DNA of 64,000 nt from Nonomuraea glycinis (GTDB lineage Bacteria > Actinomycetota > Actinomycetes > Streptosporangiales > Streptosporangiaceae). Below the pieces are notes generated by a model, which was not told where the DNA came from, did no database searches, and saw only the letters and a program-made list of their open reading frames with translations. Position 1 is the first letter of the stretch; the number at the start of each line of letters is the position of its first letter. Positions 25,214-32,879 of the stretch are shown here, piece after piece. The stretch covers positions 188,398 through 252,397 of the forward strand of contig NZ_BMNK01000007.1 of assembly GCF_014646515.1 (NCBI RefSeq), in the 5' to 3' direction. The position numbers were made by a program, and so were the translations under genes.

Positions 25214-26155
25214 ATGCGCCGCGCTCTGGCCGTCCTGGCCGCCGTGCCTTTGATCTTCTTCGCCGCCGCGTGCGGCTCCGATACCCCGGCGGCTCCGGCC
25301 GCCGGGGGCTCGTCCTCAGCGGCGGGCGCGGGGGTGAAGGTCACCGGTGAGGTGGGTGCCAAGCCCACGGTGACCTTCCCCTCCGGGTCGCCTGCCACCA
25401 AGTCCTCCTTCGAGGTGCTGACGGCGGGGACGGGTCCGGCCGTGAAGGCCGGTGACAAGGTCATCGTCAACCTGACCGTCTACAACTGGGACGGTCAGCA
25501 GAACGCCTTCCAGGGGTCCTCCTACGACACCAAGGCTCCGGAGACCATCCCGGTCAACGAGCAGCTCCCGCAGGTGCTGCGCGACGGCTTCACCAAGGTG
25601 AAGCACGGCGGCCGCCTGCTGGCCGTGATGGCCGGCGACTCCGCTCCGCAGCAGCAGCAGGGCACGCCGCCGCAGCCGACGAAGGTGTTCGTGCTGGACG
25701 TGGTCGGCGCGCCGCCGGTGGCCCTCAAGGCCGCCACCGGCAAGGAGACCGGCGACAAGCTCAAGGGCGTCAAGGTCGACAACCCGGGCGGCGAGAAGGC
25801 GCCCACGCTGACGACCAAGACGGGTGACAAGCCGTCGAAGGAGCTCGTCGTCAAGACCCTCATCAAGGGCACCGGCGAGAAGGTCAAGCCGACGCAGACG
25901 CTCACCGTCCACTACACGGGCAAGATCTGGGGCACCGACAAGGAGTTCGACTCCAGCTGGACCCGGGGCGAGCCCGCGGCGTTCCCGCTGGCCAACGTCA
26001 TCCAGGGCTGGCAGAAGGGCCTGGCCGGGGTGCCGGTCGGCAGCCGGGTCGTGATGAGCATCCCGCCGGACCTCGGCTACGGAGCTCAGGAGCAGCAGGG
26101 CATCCCCGCCAACAGCACGCTGGTGTTCGTGGTGGACATCCTGTCGGCCTACTGA
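25214..26155 (+). CDS. FKBP-type peptidyl-prolyl isomerase lipoprotein
   Basis: Extracytoplasmic folding factor, 313 residues. Signal MRRALAVLAAVPLIFFAAAC gives lipobox AAAC at Cys20. Two FKBP-like modules: the first (about 60-180) is divergent, with VNLTVYNWDG in place of the usual core and a QQQQ insertion; the second (about 210-313) is canonical with LTVHYTGKIW, FDSSW, VIQGWQKGLAGVPVGSR and PDLGYG. ATG preceded by GAGGGAAG. It follows pafA at 76 bp and has a paralogue directly downstream. Confidence 0.93.
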   Translation: MRRALAVLAAVPLIFFAAACGSDTPAAPAAGGSSSAAGAGVKVTGEVGAKPTVTFPSGSPATKSSFEVLTAGTGPAVKAGDKVIVNLTVYNWDGQQNAFQGSSYDTKAPETIPVNEQLPQVLRDGFTKVKHGGRLLAVMAGDSAPQQQQGTPPQPTKVFVLDVVGAPPVALKAATGKETGDKLKGVKVDNPGGEKAPTLTTKTGDKPSKELVVKTLIKGTGEKVKPTQTLTVHYTGKIWGTDKEFDSSWTRGEPAAFPLANVIQGWQKGLAGVPVGSRVVMSIPPDLGYGAQEQQGIPANSTLVFVVDILSAY

Positions 26156-26167
26156 CCGACGTTCGCG

Positions 26168-26197
26168 CACGTGGGCGCCCTGCCGGGCACCCACGTG
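26168..26197 (+). terminator. hairpin after first FKBP gene
   Basis: CACGTGGGCGCCC (26168-26180), loop TGCC, GGGCACCCACGTG (26185-26197): 13-bp stem with one mismatch, no U-tract. Confidence 0.5.
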
Positions 26198-26247
26198 GCG
26201 CATCCTGCGTGGCCTGCTGACCGGCGGTCGCGGTACGCGGTAGCATC

Positions 26248-26283
26248 GCGAGGCCCGGTTGGCATGACGCCGCCGGGCCTCGC
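26248..26283 (+). promoter_or_regulatory. 11-bp inverted repeat upstream of second FKBP gene
   Basis: GCGAGGCCCGG (26248-26258) and CCGGGCCTCGC (26273-26283) pair perfectly across 14 nt. A TAGCAT hexamer (26241-26246) precedes it, and GGGAGG plus ATG follow at 26301. Depending on the start site this is a DNA palindrome at +1 or a leader hairpin. Confidence 0.45.
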
Positions 26284-26300
26284 CGCACGGGAGGTCGCCG

Positions 26301-27161
26301 ATGCGCCGCCGTACCATCGCGTTGCTGCTGATCCCGCTGCTGGCCCCGGCGGCGTGCTCCGGTTCGCCGTCCGAGCCGGAGGTGGCGGGCGCGTTCGGCG
26401 CCCGGCCCACGGTCGTCTTCCCCACCGGCAGGCCGGCGGCCGAGCTGCGGATCGACCAGCTCGCCGCGGGCAGCGGCGCGACGCTGGAGCAGGACGACGT
26501 GGCGATCGTGCAGTACACCGCGCACGTGTGGGACGGCGGCGCGAACCGGCTGGTGGACTCCAGCTTCAACCGTGGCGCCCCGGCCGCCTTCCCGCTCGGC
26601 CGGTTACCGCCCGGCCTGGACCGGGCGCTGCGGGGCCGCAAGGTGGGCAGCCGCGTCGTCGCCGCCATCCCGCCGGGTGACGGCCTGCGCGACGAGCTGC
26701 TCTACGTGGTCGACATCCTCGGCGCCCACGGCCGGGACACCACGGTGGAGGCGGCCGGCGGGTCGCTGGCGGGCGTACGCGTCACCGGCACGGACCGGCC
26801 ACGGCTGACAGTGCCCCGGACGGCTCCCCCCACCGCGTTCACCGCCACGGTCCTGTCCCGCGGCTCCGGCCCCGCCACGCAGACCGGCCGGCTCCTCGTC
26901 GCCCAGTACGTGGGCGTGGTCTGGGACGGGGGCCGGGTCTTCGACTCCACCTGGCGCACCGGCCGGCCGAAGACCTTCACGATCGGCGACGGGAGCGTGA
27001 TCAGAGGCTGGGACCGGGCACTGCTCGGCGTGCCCGTGGGCAGCCGCGTCCTGATGATCGTCCCGCCCGCCGACGGCTACGGCGCCGCCGGCCACCCGCC
27101 CTCCGGCATCCGCCCGCAGGACACCCTGGTCTTCGCGATCGACATCCTGGCAGCGTACTGA
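26301..27161 (+). CDS. FKBP-type peptidyl-prolyl isomerase lipoprotein, paralogue
   Basis: 286 residues, same design as the preceding gene: lipoprotein signal with lipobox PAAC, a first FKBP-like module (VQYTAHVWDGGANRLVDSSF) and a second one (VAQYVGVVWDGGRVFDSTW, VIRGWDRALLGVPVGSR, PADGYG). The modules match those of the neighbour in order and spacing, so the pair arose by gene duplication; both modules here keep more of the FKBP core than the neighbour's first one. Start ATG with GGGAGG 7 nt upstream. Confidence 0.92.
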   Translation: MRRRTIALLLIPLLAPAACSGSPSEPEVAGAFGARPTVVFPTGRPAAELRIDQLAAGSGATLEQDDVAIVQYTAHVWDGGANRLVDSSFNRGAPAAFPLGRLPPGLDRALRGRKVGSRVVAAIPPGDGLRDELLYVVDILGAHGRDTTVEAAGGSLAGVRVTGTDRPRLTVPRTAPPTAFTATVLSRGSGPATQTGRLLVAQYVGVVWDGGRVFDSTWRTGRPKTFTIGDGSVIRGWDRALLGVPVGSRVLMIVPPADGYGAAGHPPSGIRPQDTLVFAIDILAAY

Positions 27162-27237
27162 GCCACGCGCGTCGGAGGCTCGCCCGCGCCCAGAAGCGGC
27201 TCTGAGAGCGCCGCGCGGGCTCCCCTAGACTGCGGCT

Positions 27238-27882
27238 GTGAGCGACGACGACCTCCAGGCGCTGGGGCTGCTGCAGGATCCGGTCCGGCGGAGCCTGTAC
27301 GACGCCGTGGCGGCCGGAGGCGGCGAGGTGGGCAGGACGGAGGCGGCGCAGGCCGCCGGGGTGTCCAGGACGCTCGCCGGCCACCATCTGGACAAGCTCG
27401 TCGAGGCGGGGCTGCTGGAGAGCGGGTTCCGCCCCCAGGAGCGCAAGGGGCCGGGCAGCGGCAGGCCCGCCAAGGTCTACCGAAGGGCGGCGGGGGACCG
27501 GTCGGTGAGCCTGCCGCCGCGCGACTATGTCTCGCTCGCCTCGGTGCTGGCCGAGGTGGTCGACGAGCTGGGCGCCGAGGAACGGGCCGAGCGGGCGGCA
27601 CGCGGGGCGGGCCGCCGGCTGGCCGGGCGGCACGGCGGCGAGCCGGTGGAGTCGGTGCTGCGCGGGCGCGGCTACGAGCCGTACCCCGACGACGGCGTCC
27701 TGCGCATGCGCAACTGCCCCTTCCACGTGCTGTCGCATGAGCAGCCGCTGCTGGTGTGCTCGATGAACCTGGCCCTGTGCCAGGGCCTGCTGGAAGGGCT
27801 CGGCGACGATCCGGGGCGGGCGCGGCTGGATCCGCGCCCGGGGGAGTGCTGTGTCACCGTTTCTAAAACAAATGACAATTGA
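27238..27882 (+). CDS. ArsR/SufR-like transcriptional regulator with C-terminal Cys cluster
   Basis: 214 residues. N-terminal winged helix (about 10-85: LQDPVRRSLYDAVAA, then SRTLAGHHLDKLVEAGLLE). The C-terminal half contains NCPFH, VC, LC and CC, a Cys set like that of SufR-type regulators that bind an Fe-S cluster; whether it binds one here is an inference. The GTG at 27238 follows TAGACT by 6 nt, so the transcript is probably leaderless. The DUF3291 gene begins 32 bp after the stop and may be its target or operon partner. Confidence 0.82.
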   Translation: MSDDDLQALGLLQDPVRRSLYDAVAAGGGEVGRTEAAQAAGVSRTLAGHHLDKLVEAGLLESGFRPQERKGPGSGRPAKVYRRAAGDRSVSLPPRDYVSLASVLAEVVDELGAEERAERAARGAGRRLAGRHGGEPVESVLRGRGYEPYPDDGVLRMRNCPFHVLSHEQPLLVCSMNLALCQGLLEGLGDDPGRARLDPRPGECCVTVSKTNDN

Positions 27883-27914
27883 CATAGAAGGGGGAAGGTG
27901 ATCTGCTGAGCGTC

Positions 27915-28394
27915 ATGCATCTCGCTCAGCTCAACATCGCGCACCTGCGCGCGCCCGTCGACTCCGCCGAGCTCGCCGAGTTCGTGGCCCTGCTGGAGCC
28001 CATGAACGACCTCGCCGACCGGTCGCCAGGCTTCGTGTGGCGGCTCAAGGAGAGCGACGTGGACCCGACCGCCACCGTCGTGCACGACTACGGCGACCAC
28101 CTGCTGGTCAACTTCTCGGTGTGGGAGTCCCGCGACGCGCTGTGGGACTACGTCTACCGCAGCGGCCACCTGGACGTGCTGCGCCGCCGCAAGGAGTGGT
28201 TCCACCGGGTGGCCGAGCCGTACACCGTGATGTGGTGGATCCCCGAAGGCGACCTCCCGTCACTCGACGAGGCGATGCGGCGTCTCGAACGCCTCAGGAC
28301 GGAGGGGCCGGGCCCCGAGGCGTTCACCTTCAAGGACTCTTACGCCAGCAGCGAGGCGGCGAACCTGCCCGCCGCCGCCGAGGCCAGGAAGTAG
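27915..28394 (+). CDS. DUF3291 domain protein
   Basis: 159 residues, soluble. The sequence HLAQLNIAHLRAPVDSAELAEFV and VNFSVWESRDALWDYVYRSGHLDVLRRR fits the DUF3291 family, which has a ferredoxin-like (antibiotic-monooxygenase-type) fold; no activity is established. The ATG at 27915 has a purine-rich GGGGGAAGG further upstream than ideal. TTGACA occurs at 27879-27884, inside the regulator's stop region, without a clear -10. Its last 55 bp overlap the 3' end of the opposing DUF3866 gene. Confidence 0.82.
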   Translation: MHLAQLNIAHLRAPVDSAELAEFVALLEPMNDLADRSPGFVWRLKESDVDPTATVVHDYGDHLLVNFSVWESRDALWDYVYRSGHLDVLRRRKEWFHRVAEPYTVMWWIPEGDLPSLDEAMRRLERLRTEGPGPEAFTFKDSYASSEAANLPAAAEARK

Positions 28395-29440
28395 GCCAGG
28401 TCCTCCTCCAGGCCCCGGCCCATCGTCGACAGCCTGACCGGCGAGGCGCGCAGCGCCTCGTGCAGGCCGTCGACCGGCACCGGCACCAGCTCGTGCCGGA
28501 CCGCCAGCAGCTCCGCCTGATCTCTGACCCGCTCGCCGAACGCGCCCGCCAGCATCGGCACCGGCACCTGGGCGCGGGTCAGCGCCACCCGCCCGTAGGC
28601 GGTCAGCGAGTGGTGGGAGACGCCGAGGTGGCGCTCGCGCAGGTCGCCCTCGCTCACCCGCAGCGCCGCCACCGGCCGCCCCTGCAGCACCGACGCCGCG
28701 TTGACCGCCTCGCCCGCCGACACCCCGGAGAACCCCCAGCGGGTGCCTGTGCCCAGGTTGCCGGGCCCCTGGGTGACGATCGCCACGTCCGCCTCCAGTA
28801 CGTGCCGGGCGGCCAGCAGCCCGGTGTGGGTGGTGACGGCCTCCACGTCCCCGCCGAACGCCTGCCCGACCGTGACCACCCCGGACAGCCAGCCGATCTC
28901 CCGCAGCCGGGCGGCCGCCATGGAGAACCACGCGGGCAGCGCCCCGCCGTCCAGCATCACGTACGCCACCCGCAGGTCCCGCGCGGCCGTGTCGTACAGC
29001 CCGCACAGGATCGGCGGCAGCGCCGAGTGCAGGTCGGCGACCACGACCGGCATCCCGTCGACGGAGTCCGCCTCGCGCAATCGGTCATGGAACGGGGAGT
29101 CCTGCTCGTCCGCGCCCAGCACCGTGGCCTGCAACGGCGTGTAGCGGGCCTTCACCAGGTGCCCGGGGCCTTGCGGATCTTGCGGCAAACGGTTCGGCAC
29201 GGCCACCACCATGGCGTAACCTCCCGTACCGAGACCCATTGCGAGTGCCGTCGTGTTGAGCAGCACCTCGTCGCCGGGCTCCGGGCGGCCCACCAACGCT
29301 GGATAGGCCAGTGCCCGGTACAACGCACCGGGCTCCGCGCCCGGTGGGTTGTCCCCTTCGGGGACGGCGACTTCCAGCTCCATCGCTCCCGGCCACTCGC
29401 GCCGGATCCGCACAACCTCGCCCTTGCGCCATCTGATCAC
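28340..29440 (-). CDS. DUF3866 family protein
   Basis: 366 residues from the GTG at 29440 (VIRWRKGEVVRIRREW, the family's usual start). No clear membrane segment. Gly-rich stretches (LGTGGYAMVVAVPN; TQGPGNLGTGTRWGFSG) suggest a nucleotide-binding or enzyme core, but function is unknown. It is a regular neighbour of pafBC in actinobacteria. TACCCT 6 nt before the GTG marks a leaderless start whose -10 overlaps that of pafB. Confidence 0.85.
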   Translation of the reverse strand: MIRWRKGEVVRIRREWPGAMELEVAVPEGDNPPGAEPGALYRALAYPALVGRPEPGDEVLLNTTALAMGLGTGGYAMVVAVPNRLPQDPQGPGHLVKARYTPLQATVLGADEQDSPFHDRLREADSVDGMPVVVADLHSALPPILCGLYDTAARDLRVAYVMLDGGALPAWFSMAAARLREIGWLSGVVTVGQAFGGDVEAVTTHTGLLAARHVLEADVAIVTQGPGNLGTGTRWGFSGVSAGEAVNAASVLQGRPVAALRVSEGDLRERHLGVSHHSLTAYGRVALTRAQVPVPMLAGAFGERVRDQAELLAVRHELVPVPVDGLHEALRASPVRLSTMGRGLEEDLAYFLASAAAGRFAASLLA

Positions 29441-29477
29441 GGGGGCAGGGTAGCGTCGTTGAAGGAGGAGTGAGCAG
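29441..29477. promoter_or_regulatory. overlapping divergent -10 elements, DUF3866 / pafB
   Basis: Minus strand TACCCT occupies 29452-29447 and ends 6 nt before the DUF3866 GTG. Plus strand TAGCGT occupies 29451-29456. They share the TA at 29451-29452. pafB then has a short leader with AAGGAGG (29462-29468) 9 nt before its ATG. Confidence 0.5.
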
Positions 29478-30440
29478 ATGTCGCGCCGTAAGACCGAGCG
29501 GTTGCTGAACCTGGTGATCTGCCTGCTCGCCACCCGCCGCCCGCTGTCGGCCGAGCAGATCCGGCACGCCGTCCCCGGTTACGACCGTGACGGCGACGAG
29601 GCGTTCCAGCGGATGTTCGAGCGGGACAAGAACGAGTTGCGCGAGATCGGCATCCCGATCGACGTGGTGCGCGACCCGTGGGAGGACGAGCCCGGCTACC
29701 GCATCGAGCGGCAGTCCTACGAGCTGCCGGAGATCGTGCTGGAGCCGGACGAGGCGGCGGTGCTGGGCGTGGCCGCGCAGGTGTGGCAGCGGGCCAGCCT
29801 GGCCGAGGCCGCCTCCGGCGCGCTGCTGAAGCTGCGCGCCGGCGGCGTCGCCACCGACGAGACGGTCGGCGGGAGCGTCGGGGGAGGGGCGCTGGAGCTG
29901 CGGGTCGACACCCGCGACCCGGCCTTCCCCGCGCTGTGGGAGGCCGTCCGCGACCGGCGGGTGGTGCGCTTCGACTACCGCGGCGCGGGCAGCGAGAACG
30001 TGCACACCCGCACCGTCGAGCCGTGGGGCGTGGTGAGCCGCCGCGGCCGGTGGTATCTGGCCGGGTTCGACCGGGGACGGGACGCGCCGCGGGCCTTCCG
30101 GCTCAGCCGCATCACCGGGCCGGTCACGGCCGTGGGCAGGAGCGGCGCCGTCGAGGTGCCGCAGGGCGTCGACCTGCGGGCCATGGTGGGCTTCCCGGAC
30201 GAGCCGACGCAGGCGCGCACCGCGCTCGTCCGGGTCCGGCAGGGCACCTGCGAGGGGCTGCGCCAGCTGTCCGGCGCCGTGCGCGCGGGCGCCGGCGGGT
30301 GGGACGAGGCCGAGCTGTCCTTCACCGACCCGGACCGGCTGGCCGGATGGATGGCCAGCCTGGGCGCGGACGTCGAGGTGGTCGAGCCACCGGACGCCCG
30401 CGAAGCCGTCATCCGCCGACTGAAGGGGGCGCTGGCGTGA
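29478..30440 (+). CDS. pafB: WYL-domain transcription activator PafB
   Basis: 320 residues. N-terminal HTH (KTERLLNLVICLLATRRPLSAEQIRHAV), central WYL domain with VRFDYRG, VEPWGVVSRRGRWYLAGFD and FRLSRI, then a WCX-type C-terminus. With PafC it forms the DNA-damage-responsive activator described in mycobacteria; WYL domains bind single-stranded nucleic acid. Its stop overlaps the pafC start by 4 bp (GTGA at 30437-30440), so the two subunits are translationally coupled. Confidence 0.95.
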   Translation: MSRRKTERLLNLVICLLATRRPLSAEQIRHAVPGYDRDGDEAFQRMFERDKNELREIGIPIDVVRDPWEDEPGYRIERQSYELPEIVLEPDEAAVLGVAAQVWQRASLAEAASGALLKLRAGGVATDETVGGSVGGGALELRVDTRDPAFPALWEAVRDRRVVRFDYRGAGSENVHTRTVEPWGVVSRRGRWYLAGFDRGRDAPRAFRLSRITGPVTAVGRSGAVEVPQGVDLRAMVGFPDEPTQARTALVRVRQGTCEGLRQLSGAVRAGAGGWDEAELSFTDPDRLAGWMASLGADVEVVEPPDAREAVIRRLKGALA

Positions 30441-31402
30441 GTGGATCCGCCGACCGGCTGCCAAGACTCCTCGCGCTCGTCCCCTACCTGATGTCCCACC
30501 CGGGCGCGCAGGTGGGCGAGGTGGCCGAGGTGTTCGGGCTGAGCGAGAAGCAGCTCATCGACGACCTGCAGCTCGTGTGGATGTGCGGGCTGCCGGGGCA
30601 CACCCCCGGCGACCTCATCGACGTGTCGTGGGACGGCGGTGAGATCCTCATCGACAACGCCGACACCATCGCCAGGCCGCTGCGCCTGGGCATCGACGAG
30701 GCCAGCGCGCTGCTGGTGGCGCTGCGCATGCTGGCCGCCAGCCCGGACCTCGCCGAGGTGCGCGGCGACGCGCTGCCGCGTGTGGTGGCCAAGCTGGAGC
30801 AGGCCGCCGGCGAGGGCGCCGCCCTGGTGAGCAACCAGGTCGCGGTGGACGTGGACGCCGCCCCCGACGCGCTGCCGCGGGTGCGCGAGGGCCTGACGCT
30901 GCGGCGCAGGCTGTCGCTGCGCTACTACGTGCCGGGCCGCGACGAGGTGACACCGCGTGAGGTGGACCCGATGCGGATCGTGGTCGCCGACGGCCGCACC
31001 TACCTGGAGTGCTGGTGCTACCGCGCCGAGGCGATGCGGCTGTTCCGGCTGGACCGGATGCTCGGCGTGCAGGTGCTGGACGTGCCGGCCGACCCGCCCG
31101 CCGGGGCCGAGCCCATCGACGTCGCCCAGGGGGTCTTCCGGCCGTCGCCGACCGACGAGCTAGTGGAGCTGGAGGTCACCGCCGCCGGGCGGTGGGTGGC
31201 GGAATACTACCCGTGCGAGCAGGTGACCGAGCTCGGTGAGGGCCGGTTGCGGATCACGCTGCGCGCCCGCGACGAGGACTGGATCGTCAAGCTCGCGCTA
31301 CGGCTGGGCGACACGGGCAGGGTCGTGGCGCCCGCCGCGATGGCCGTCCGGGTGCGGCAGGAGGCCGAGCGGGCTCTGTCCCTGTACGCTCATCGGGCAT
31401 GA
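30437..31402 (+). CDS. pafC: WYL-domain transcription activator PafC
   Basis: 321 residues, from the GTG that overlaps the pafB stop; a longer frame upstream only shadows pafB. HTH region RLPRLLALVPYLMSHPGAQVGEVAEVFGLS, WYL domain with LRYYVPGRDEVTPREVDPMRIV and YLECWCYRAEAMRLFRLDRM, C-terminal WCX region. Partner of PafB. Its stop overlaps a 55-codon frame (ATGA at 31399-31402). Confidence 0.95.
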   Translation: MSGSADRLPRLLALVPYLMSHPGAQVGEVAEVFGLSEKQLIDDLQLVWMCGLPGHTPGDLIDVSWDGGEILIDNADTIARPLRLGIDEASALLVALRMLAASPDLAEVRGDALPRVVAKLEQAAGEGAALVSNQVAVDVDAAPDALPRVREGLTLRRRLSLRYYVPGRDEVTPREVDPMRIVVADGRTYLECWCYRAEAMRLFRLDRMLGVQVLDVPADPPAGAEPIDVAQGVFRPSPTDELVELEVTAAGRWVAEYYPCEQVTELGEGRLRITLRARDEDWIVKLALRLGDTGRVVAPAAMAVRVRQEAERALSLYAHRA

Positions 31403-31566
31403 CGGTGATCTTTCTGGCGACCGGTCTCGGTGTGGCCGGAGTGGCCGTGCTCGCGATCGCGGGTGGCCGTGTGACACTCGCGGCACGTAGTCTTGACAGA
31501 GAAATAGCCGAGGCGCGTGCTCAGCTCGAGCCGAGGCAGGCCAGATCGGACGCCACTCAGGGGTGA
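31399..31566 (+). CDS. 55-residue single-span membrane protein between pafC and tatA
   Basis: Starts with an ATGA overlap on pafC. The product has one hydrophobic segment (about residues 3-23: VIFLATGLGVAGVAVLAIAG) followed by a charged tail rich in Arg/Glu/Ala (SLDREIAEARAQLEPRQ). Coupling to pafC, a plausible membrane anchor and codon use like its neighbours support a real gene. No family recognised. The orientation predicts a short N-terminus and a helical cytoplasmic tail. Confidence 0.6.
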   Translation: MTVIFLATGLGVAGVAVLAIAGGRVTLAARSLDREIAEARAQLEPRQARSDATQG

Positions 31567-31629
31567 GACCACCCCCAGGGCAGCGTACGATCGGGGCTGA
31601 TAAGAGCCTTCGCACCATAAGGACGTCCC

Positions 31630-31974
31630 ATGTCGCAACTCGGAGTTCCCGAACTTCTGATCATCGCAGGCGTGCTCGTCCTGCTGTTCGGCGCCAAGAA
31701 GCTGCCGGATGTGGCCCGCGGCGTCGGCAGGTCGCTGCGCATCTTCAAGTCGGAGACCGCCAAGCTCCGCGACGACGACGATGACGCTCAGCCGGCCGCA
31801 CAGCCGACCGTGCAGGCCACGCAGACCACCACCCCGCAGCCGCAGCAGCCGGTCGCGCCGCAGCAGATCCCGCCCGCCGCGCCGGTGATCTCGGCCGAGG
31901 AGCAGGCCCGTCAGCTCGAGGAGCAGGCGGCCAGGCTGCGCGCCGGTGCCGGGCAGGCCAACAAGCAAGCCTGA
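31630..31974 (+). CDS. tatA: twin-arginine translocase subunit TatA
   Basis: Pore-forming subunit of the Tat export system, 114 residues. N-terminal transmembrane helix (ELLIIAGVLVLLFGAKKLPDVARGVG) with the FGAKKLP hinge and the amphipathic helix after it, then an acidic patch (DDDDD) and a long Pro/Gln-rich tail. ATG preceded by AAGGAC; TACGAT at 31586 is a possible -10. TatC follows after 31 bp. No tatB gene is adjacent. Confidence 0.95.
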   Translation: MSQLGVPELLIIAGVLVLLFGAKKLPDVARGVGRSLRIFKSETAKLRDDDDDAQPAAQPTVQATQTTTPQPQQPVAPQQIPPAAPVISAEEQARQLEEQAARLRAGAGQANKQA

Positions 31975-32005
31975 CCTCATCCCTCCTCACCACCTGGACC
32001 GCTAG

Positions 32006-32863
32006 ATGGCGCTGTTCAAACGGTCACGACCCCAAGCACCGGCCGCCGAGGCCGATCTTGAGGGTCGCATGCCGCTCATGGAGCATCTGCGTGAGCTGCG
32101 CAACCGGCTGCTGATCGCGACGATCGCCGTGGTCGTGGGCATCATCGTCGGCTGGTTCGTCTTCGACCCGGTGTGGGCGTTCATCAAGGCGCCCTTCTGT
32201 GAGACGCCGCAGGCCCGGGTGTTGCGCGAGGGTGCCTGCACGCTCACCTACAGCGGCATCTTCCAGTCCTTCTTCCTGACGTTGAAGGTCTCGGCGATGG
32301 TGGGCCTGATCGTTGCCTCGCCCGTCTGGCTCTACCAGCTCTGGGCGTTCGTCACTCCTGCCCTCTACCGCACGGAGAAGCGCTACTCGCTGACCTTCCT
32401 GGCGCTGGCGATCCCGCTGTTCCTGGTGGGCGCCCTGCTGGCCTACCTGATCATGGACACCAGCCTGGCGATCATGCTGGGCTTCTCGCCCACCGACGCG
32501 GTGGCCACGATCCAGATCGACGAGTACGTCAACTACGTGCTCATCATGCTGGTGATCTTCGGAATCTCGTTCGAGCTGCCGCTGCTGCTGGTGTTCCTCA
32601 ACATCATCGGCGCGCTGTCGCGGTCCACCGTGACCAAGCACCGCCGCACCATCATCGTCGGGATGTTCGCCTTCGGCGCGATCATCACGCCCGGCGGCGA
32701 TCCGTTCGCGATGATCGCACTCGCCCTGCCCATGATCGCTCTGTACTTCCTTGCGGAGCTGTTCATGTACGTCCGCGAGAGGCGGATGCCGGCCGACGAG
32801 TTCGCCGGTCTGGACGACGACGAGGCTTCGCCACTAGAAGAGGATTCCGGTTCCACGCGATAG
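32006..32863 (+). CDS. tatC: twin-arginine translocase subunit TatC
   Basis: Signal-recognition subunit of Tat export, 285 residues with six membrane helices. MPLMEHLRELRNRLL is the signal-peptide-binding N-terminus, with the conserved Glu; ITPGGDPFAMIALALPMIALYFLAEL is the C-terminal signature. Two Cys lie in the first periplasmic loop (CETPQARVLREGAC), close to the positions seen in other actinobacterial TatC. Confidence 0.96.
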   Translation: MALFKRSRPQAPAAEADLEGRMPLMEHLRELRNRLLIATIAVVVGIIVGWFVFDPVWAFIKAPFCETPQARVLREGACTLTYSGIFQSFFLTLKVSAMVGLIVASPVWLYQLWAFVTPALYRTEKRYSLTFLALAIPLFLVGALLAYLIMDTSLAIMLGFSPTDAVATIQIDEYVNYVLIMLVIFGISFELPLLLVFLNIIGALSRSTVTKHRRTIIVGMFAFGAIITPGGDPFAMIALALPMIALYFLAELFMYVRERRMPADEFAGLDDDEASPLEEDSGSTR

Positions 32864-32879
32864 GCGATAAGTTCCGGGC

